Source: Acidobacteriota bacterium (lineage in GTDB: Bacteria > Acidobacteriota > Aminicenantia > UBA2199). From it: a stretch of 7,495 nt of DNA. The notes below the pieces were generated by a model, which was not told the DNA's origin, searched no databases, and was given only the letters and a program-made list of their open reading frames with translations. The position numbers were made by a program, and so were the translations under genes. The stretch lies in assembly GCA_021817755.1 (NCBI GenBank), contig JAKAGC010000180.1, positions 1 to 7,495 of the forward strand. Reading direction: 5' to 3'. Below, one piece after another: positions 5,473 to 7,495 of the stretch (position 1 is the stretch's first letter; every line of letters begins with the position of its first letter).

Positions 5473-7343
5473 TGTCGATCTTCATTGCCCTGGAGGGATT
5501 TAATACAGGTTTCCATACTGGCGATCACGCTTGAAATCAAAGGCAGGATTTTTCCCAGGTATTCCTTATAAACTTCTCCCCATTCTGTTGCATTTTCAGT
5601 TGGGATCCCGCTTCTTTCCAGCTTTTTTGTACGTTTTAAAAATTCGAAGATCGGTCCCTGAGACCACATTTCGAGAATTTCGCCATCCTGAGGGTTTACA
5701 TATAAGAGATTACGCACGCGATGGGCTTCTTCCAGGATTACCCGGGCCTGAAAAGTGGATGCGGAATCGATTTCATTCAATCGCGTAATTGCATTGGTTA
5801 CTTTATTCCTATATTTCTTAAAAAATTGCAATTTTACCTTAAAGAAAGCAATCAATTTATTTTTATTTTCCCGGGAATAGAGAGTGGGAATCTGAAATAG
5901 TGCATTAAAGTCGATTGGAGGGCGCAAAAACACATAATCTTTCATGACTTGGTACAGGGGTGCTTGCACGATTTCGTTTAATATTCCACCTTCTGTGGCG
6001 TTGATAAAACGTTTCCCGGAAAACGTGGGAAATATTTTAGAAAGATAATTTTTATAGAGCATTAATTTATCGGAACTCATAACCGGATTCCCATAAATGT
6101 CCGGCATTTCCTTCACCCTGGAGATTCCTCCGATCGATTGCTTTTCCGAGCGTTGTAAATTTTCCAGGTCGGATGAATACTCCGTCCATTTTTCTTCCCA
6201 GGAAGTCCCCCGGCAATGATTACGCATCCCTGAGAATGCAAAATCCTGTCCTAAAAATACAATGGGCTCTAATCCCATATAAATAGCCAGGTTTAGGGCT
6301 ACACTGATAACTGAACCCCATGCTTCGATTTCGCCGATTTCCCCAATTTGCTGTTCGATCATTTTTAGAATCGGTTTTCCTAGCGATATTGAGAATAGAT
6401 GTTCCTTGAAATCTTTATAAACCCGCTCTGAAATTCCAGTGTCCGAAACAAGGAAATAGCGGATTTGATTTTCTGTTCCCTGAAGGTGCAAATAGTTTTT
6501 ATAAGAAGGGTCAGCAGTTACTGTGAAGTGAGGGTGGATATCGCGTTTTAAAAGCGGTTTAAGAGCCGTATCCACACAGATAATAACTCCCCGGTCTTTC
6601 ATTTTTTTTAGGTACAGGATATTTTTATCCAGCGAAGGTCCTGCTGATACAATGAAACCCGGGACTCCACGGAACCGGTTTTTTAATGCCTTTACCGGAC
6701 GGGTATCCAGGATATTGCGGAGATTTTTTAAAATATTACGCGGTACCATTGCATCTTCGGCTAATCGGGTTTTAAAATCATAAAGCAGTGTTCTGATTTC
6801 ATTATCGATAATTTCTTTCGCCGAATTGAAAAATTTTTCTTCAAACCGAACTTCTGATGCCAGTTCAAGTGTTTCAACCGTATCAAATGTCGTGATATCG
6901 ATGAAGTTGTGGATAGTAGAAGCAATAGTATTTAAATCATTCCCAAGACATAAAAAGAAATCTTCCCTGTTTATGATCGATTCCCAGGAAAGAGTGTGAA
7001 GTGAGTGCTTAAAAATTTCGAAATTCGGTTCTATTACCAATAATCGGGAATGAGGAGGCTTTGCGTTTAATAGCAGGTCCAGATGGTATCCCAATCCCAG
7101 ACCCAATATGATGAAATGCTCGGAGGAAAGATTCAATTTCCGAACCATATTAACCGCTTCTTCTTCCGGTTTGAATCGCGAGTGAATGTAAAAGTCCTGG
7201 TTATCTTTTTGAAAAATTAAAGTCGGATAGCCTGATCGAGCTTGTTCTATTCGAAAGTGTTCTCCCTCTATTGAATTTAGCAGATCATATAGACGGGGAT
7301 TAAATTTTTTTACAACCCCCATGTTTTGGGAATATAGGTCCAT
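5469..7343 (-). CDS. MAF/DUF115 (MptE-like) motility-associated glycosyltransferase
   Basis: A 624-residue cytosolic protein of the motility accessory factor family. The N-terminal domain (about 40-160) has a Rossmann-like glycine-rich turn, FIILGLGLGYHLD (77-89), followed by LLVIEP (101-106). The central DUF115/MptE-like domain (about 200-455) carries VSAGPSLDKN (232-241), CVDTALKPLL (256-265), TADPS (276-280), AWGSVISVALNLA (341-353), FLGQDFAFSG (363-372) and NATEGG (448-453). The C-terminal 170 residues are helical and less conserved. Family knowledge: MAF proteins transfer nonulosonic acid-type sugars to flagellin in several bacteria; many spirochaetes carry them. Flagellin as target here is inferred, since no flagellar or sugar-synthesis gene is in the window. 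It starts at ATG 7343 without a Shine-Dalgarno, very close to its promoter, and heads an operon with the ECF sigma gene. Confidence 0.85.
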   Translation of the reverse strand: MDLYSQNMGVVKKFNPRLYDLLNSIEGEHFRIEQARSGYPTLIFQKDNQDFYIHSRFKPEEEAVNMVRKLNLSSEHFIILGLGLGYHLDLLLNAKPPHSRLLVIEPNFEIFKHSLHTLSWESIINREDFFLCLGNDLNTIASTIHNFIDITTFDTVETLELASEVRFEEKFFNSAKEIIDNEIRTLLYDFKTRLAEDAMVPRNILKNLRNILDTRPVKALKNRFRGVPGFIVSAGPSLDKNILYLKKMKDRGVIICVDTALKPLLKRDIHPHFTVTADPSYKNYLHLQGTENQIRYFLVSDTGISERVYKDFKEHLFSISLGKPILKMIEQQIGEIGEIEAWGSVISVALNLAIYMGLEPIVFLGQDFAFSGMRNHCRGTSWEEKWTEYSSDLENLQRSEKQSIGGISRVKEMPDIYGNPVMSSDKLMLYKNYLSKIFPTFSGKRFINATEGGILNEIVQAPLYQVMKDYVFLRPPIDFNALFQIPTLYSRENKNKLIAFFKVKLQFFKKYRNKVTNAITRLNEIDSASTFQARVILEEAHRVRNLLYVNPQDGEILEMWSQGPIFEFLKRTKKLERSGIPTENATEWGEVYKEYLGKILPLISSVIASMETCIKSLQGNEDRQ

Positions 7344-7352
7344 GAGTATATT

Positions 7353-7381
7353 ATTGTATTATATTCTTTCTTTTAAGTCAA
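7353..7381 (-). promoter_or_regulatory. Promoter of the MAF glycosyltransferase-sigma factor operon
   Basis: Minus strand: -35 TTGACT (7381-7376), 17-bp spacer, -10 TACAAT (7358-7353), then 9 nt to the ATG at 7343. Five of six consensus bases in both boxes. Transcription would start 0-4 nt before the ATG, so the mRNA has almost no leader, and no Shine-Dalgarno is present. A perfect TATAAT (7363-7358) overlaps it but lacks a -35 at proper spacing. This is a housekeeping-type promoter, so the sigma gene does not obviously depend on its own product. Confidence 0.6.
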
Positions 7382-7415
7382 AAGGGTGAGTACTGGTATC
7401 TGCAACAAATAAATC

Positions 7416-7441
7416 GATTCCATTTTTTTTAGAAATGAATC
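7416..7441. repeat. AT-rich hairpin upstream of the glycosyltransferase promoter
   Basis: GATT-C-CATTT (7416-7425) pairs with AAATGAATC (7433-7441) as a 9-bp stem with one bulged C and a 7-nt loop. On the minus strand it is followed by a moderately T-rich stretch, so it might end transcription of a gene to the right of the window. It is AT-rich and only weakly supported. The rest of 7382-7495 shows no gene that can be judged. Confidence 0.25.
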
Positions 7442-7495
7442 TGATTCGTTTCGAATTCTTTATCCACGCTTATAATCTAATTTATTGAGATCGGA

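Noticed and set aside
7322..7343. Alternative glycosyltransferase start at the second ATG (residue 8)
   Set aside because: It has no Shine-Dalgarno either, and the first ATG fits the promoter spacing seen for the other leading genes.
7382..7430. ECF-type -35 (GGAAC-like) before the glycosyltransferase gene, for autoregulation by the sigma factor
   Set aside because: A GGAATC occurs on the minus strand near 7422-7417, but no convincing ECF -10 follows at proper spacing, while a sigma70-like promoter lies next to the gene.
7471..7476. Plus-strand TATAAT near the right edge
   Set aside because: No acceptable -35 lies 16-18 bp upstream and no downstream gene is visible.
7460..7495. Minus-strand frame open from the right edge (SDLNKLDYKRG then TAA)
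   Set aside because: Only 11 codons are visible; it might be the tail of an upstream gene but nothing can be recognised.
1..7495. CRISPR array, tRNA, rRNA, transposase or long direct repeats
   Set aside because: No regularly spaced repeats, cloverleaf, ribosomal RNA segment or transposase motif was seen on either strand.

Overview
The window reads as AT-rich bacterial chromosome, probably from a member of the Spirochaetota. The main clues are a MAF/MptE-like flagellin-type glycosyltransferase with a spirochaete-like N-terminal domain, an ECF sigma factor coupled to it, and an AAA-ATPase-like/PD-(D/E)XK protein of a type often present in many copies in spirochaetes, Bacteroidota and related bacteria. 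The taxonomic call is an inference from gene families only. I see no rRNA, tRNA, CRISPR array, transposase or attachment site.

Left part (about 1-2433), accessory in character. The 3' end of an AAA-ATPase-like/PD-(D/E)XK gene runs in from the left edge (+). It converges on a HEPN/MNT toxin-antitoxin-like pair (-, HEPN first, then the nucleotidyltransferase, overlapping by 31 nt). Divergent from that pair lies a possible 34-codon leader ORF. Its stop codon sits in the Shine-Dalgarno sequence of a tandem-domain VOC (PhnB-like) protein gene (+).

Right part (about 2506-7343), housekeeping in character, all on the minus strand. Read in transcription order, the first unit is a MAF/DUF115 glycosyltransferase gene overlapping an ECF sigma factor gene by 4 nt (GTGA). 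A 56-bp gap carrying its own promoter follows. The second unit is an ABC-2 type ATPase, its permease (ATGA overlap; the true permease start is internal to the longest ORF) and a membrane-anchored TPR-like protein. No anti-sigma gene lies next to the sigma factor.

The most unusual signal is in the starts. The three genes that begin minus-strand units, plus the small plus-strand leader ORF, lack a Shine-Dalgarno sequence. Each has a sigma70-like promoter (17-bp spacer) whose -10 hexamer ends only 6 nt (three cases) or 9 nt (one case) before the start codon, which predicts leaderless or almost leaderless mRNAs. Most downstream cistrons have purine-rich Shine-Dalgarno sequences instead (AGGGAG, AAGGAG, and GGGGA-N6-ATG twice).
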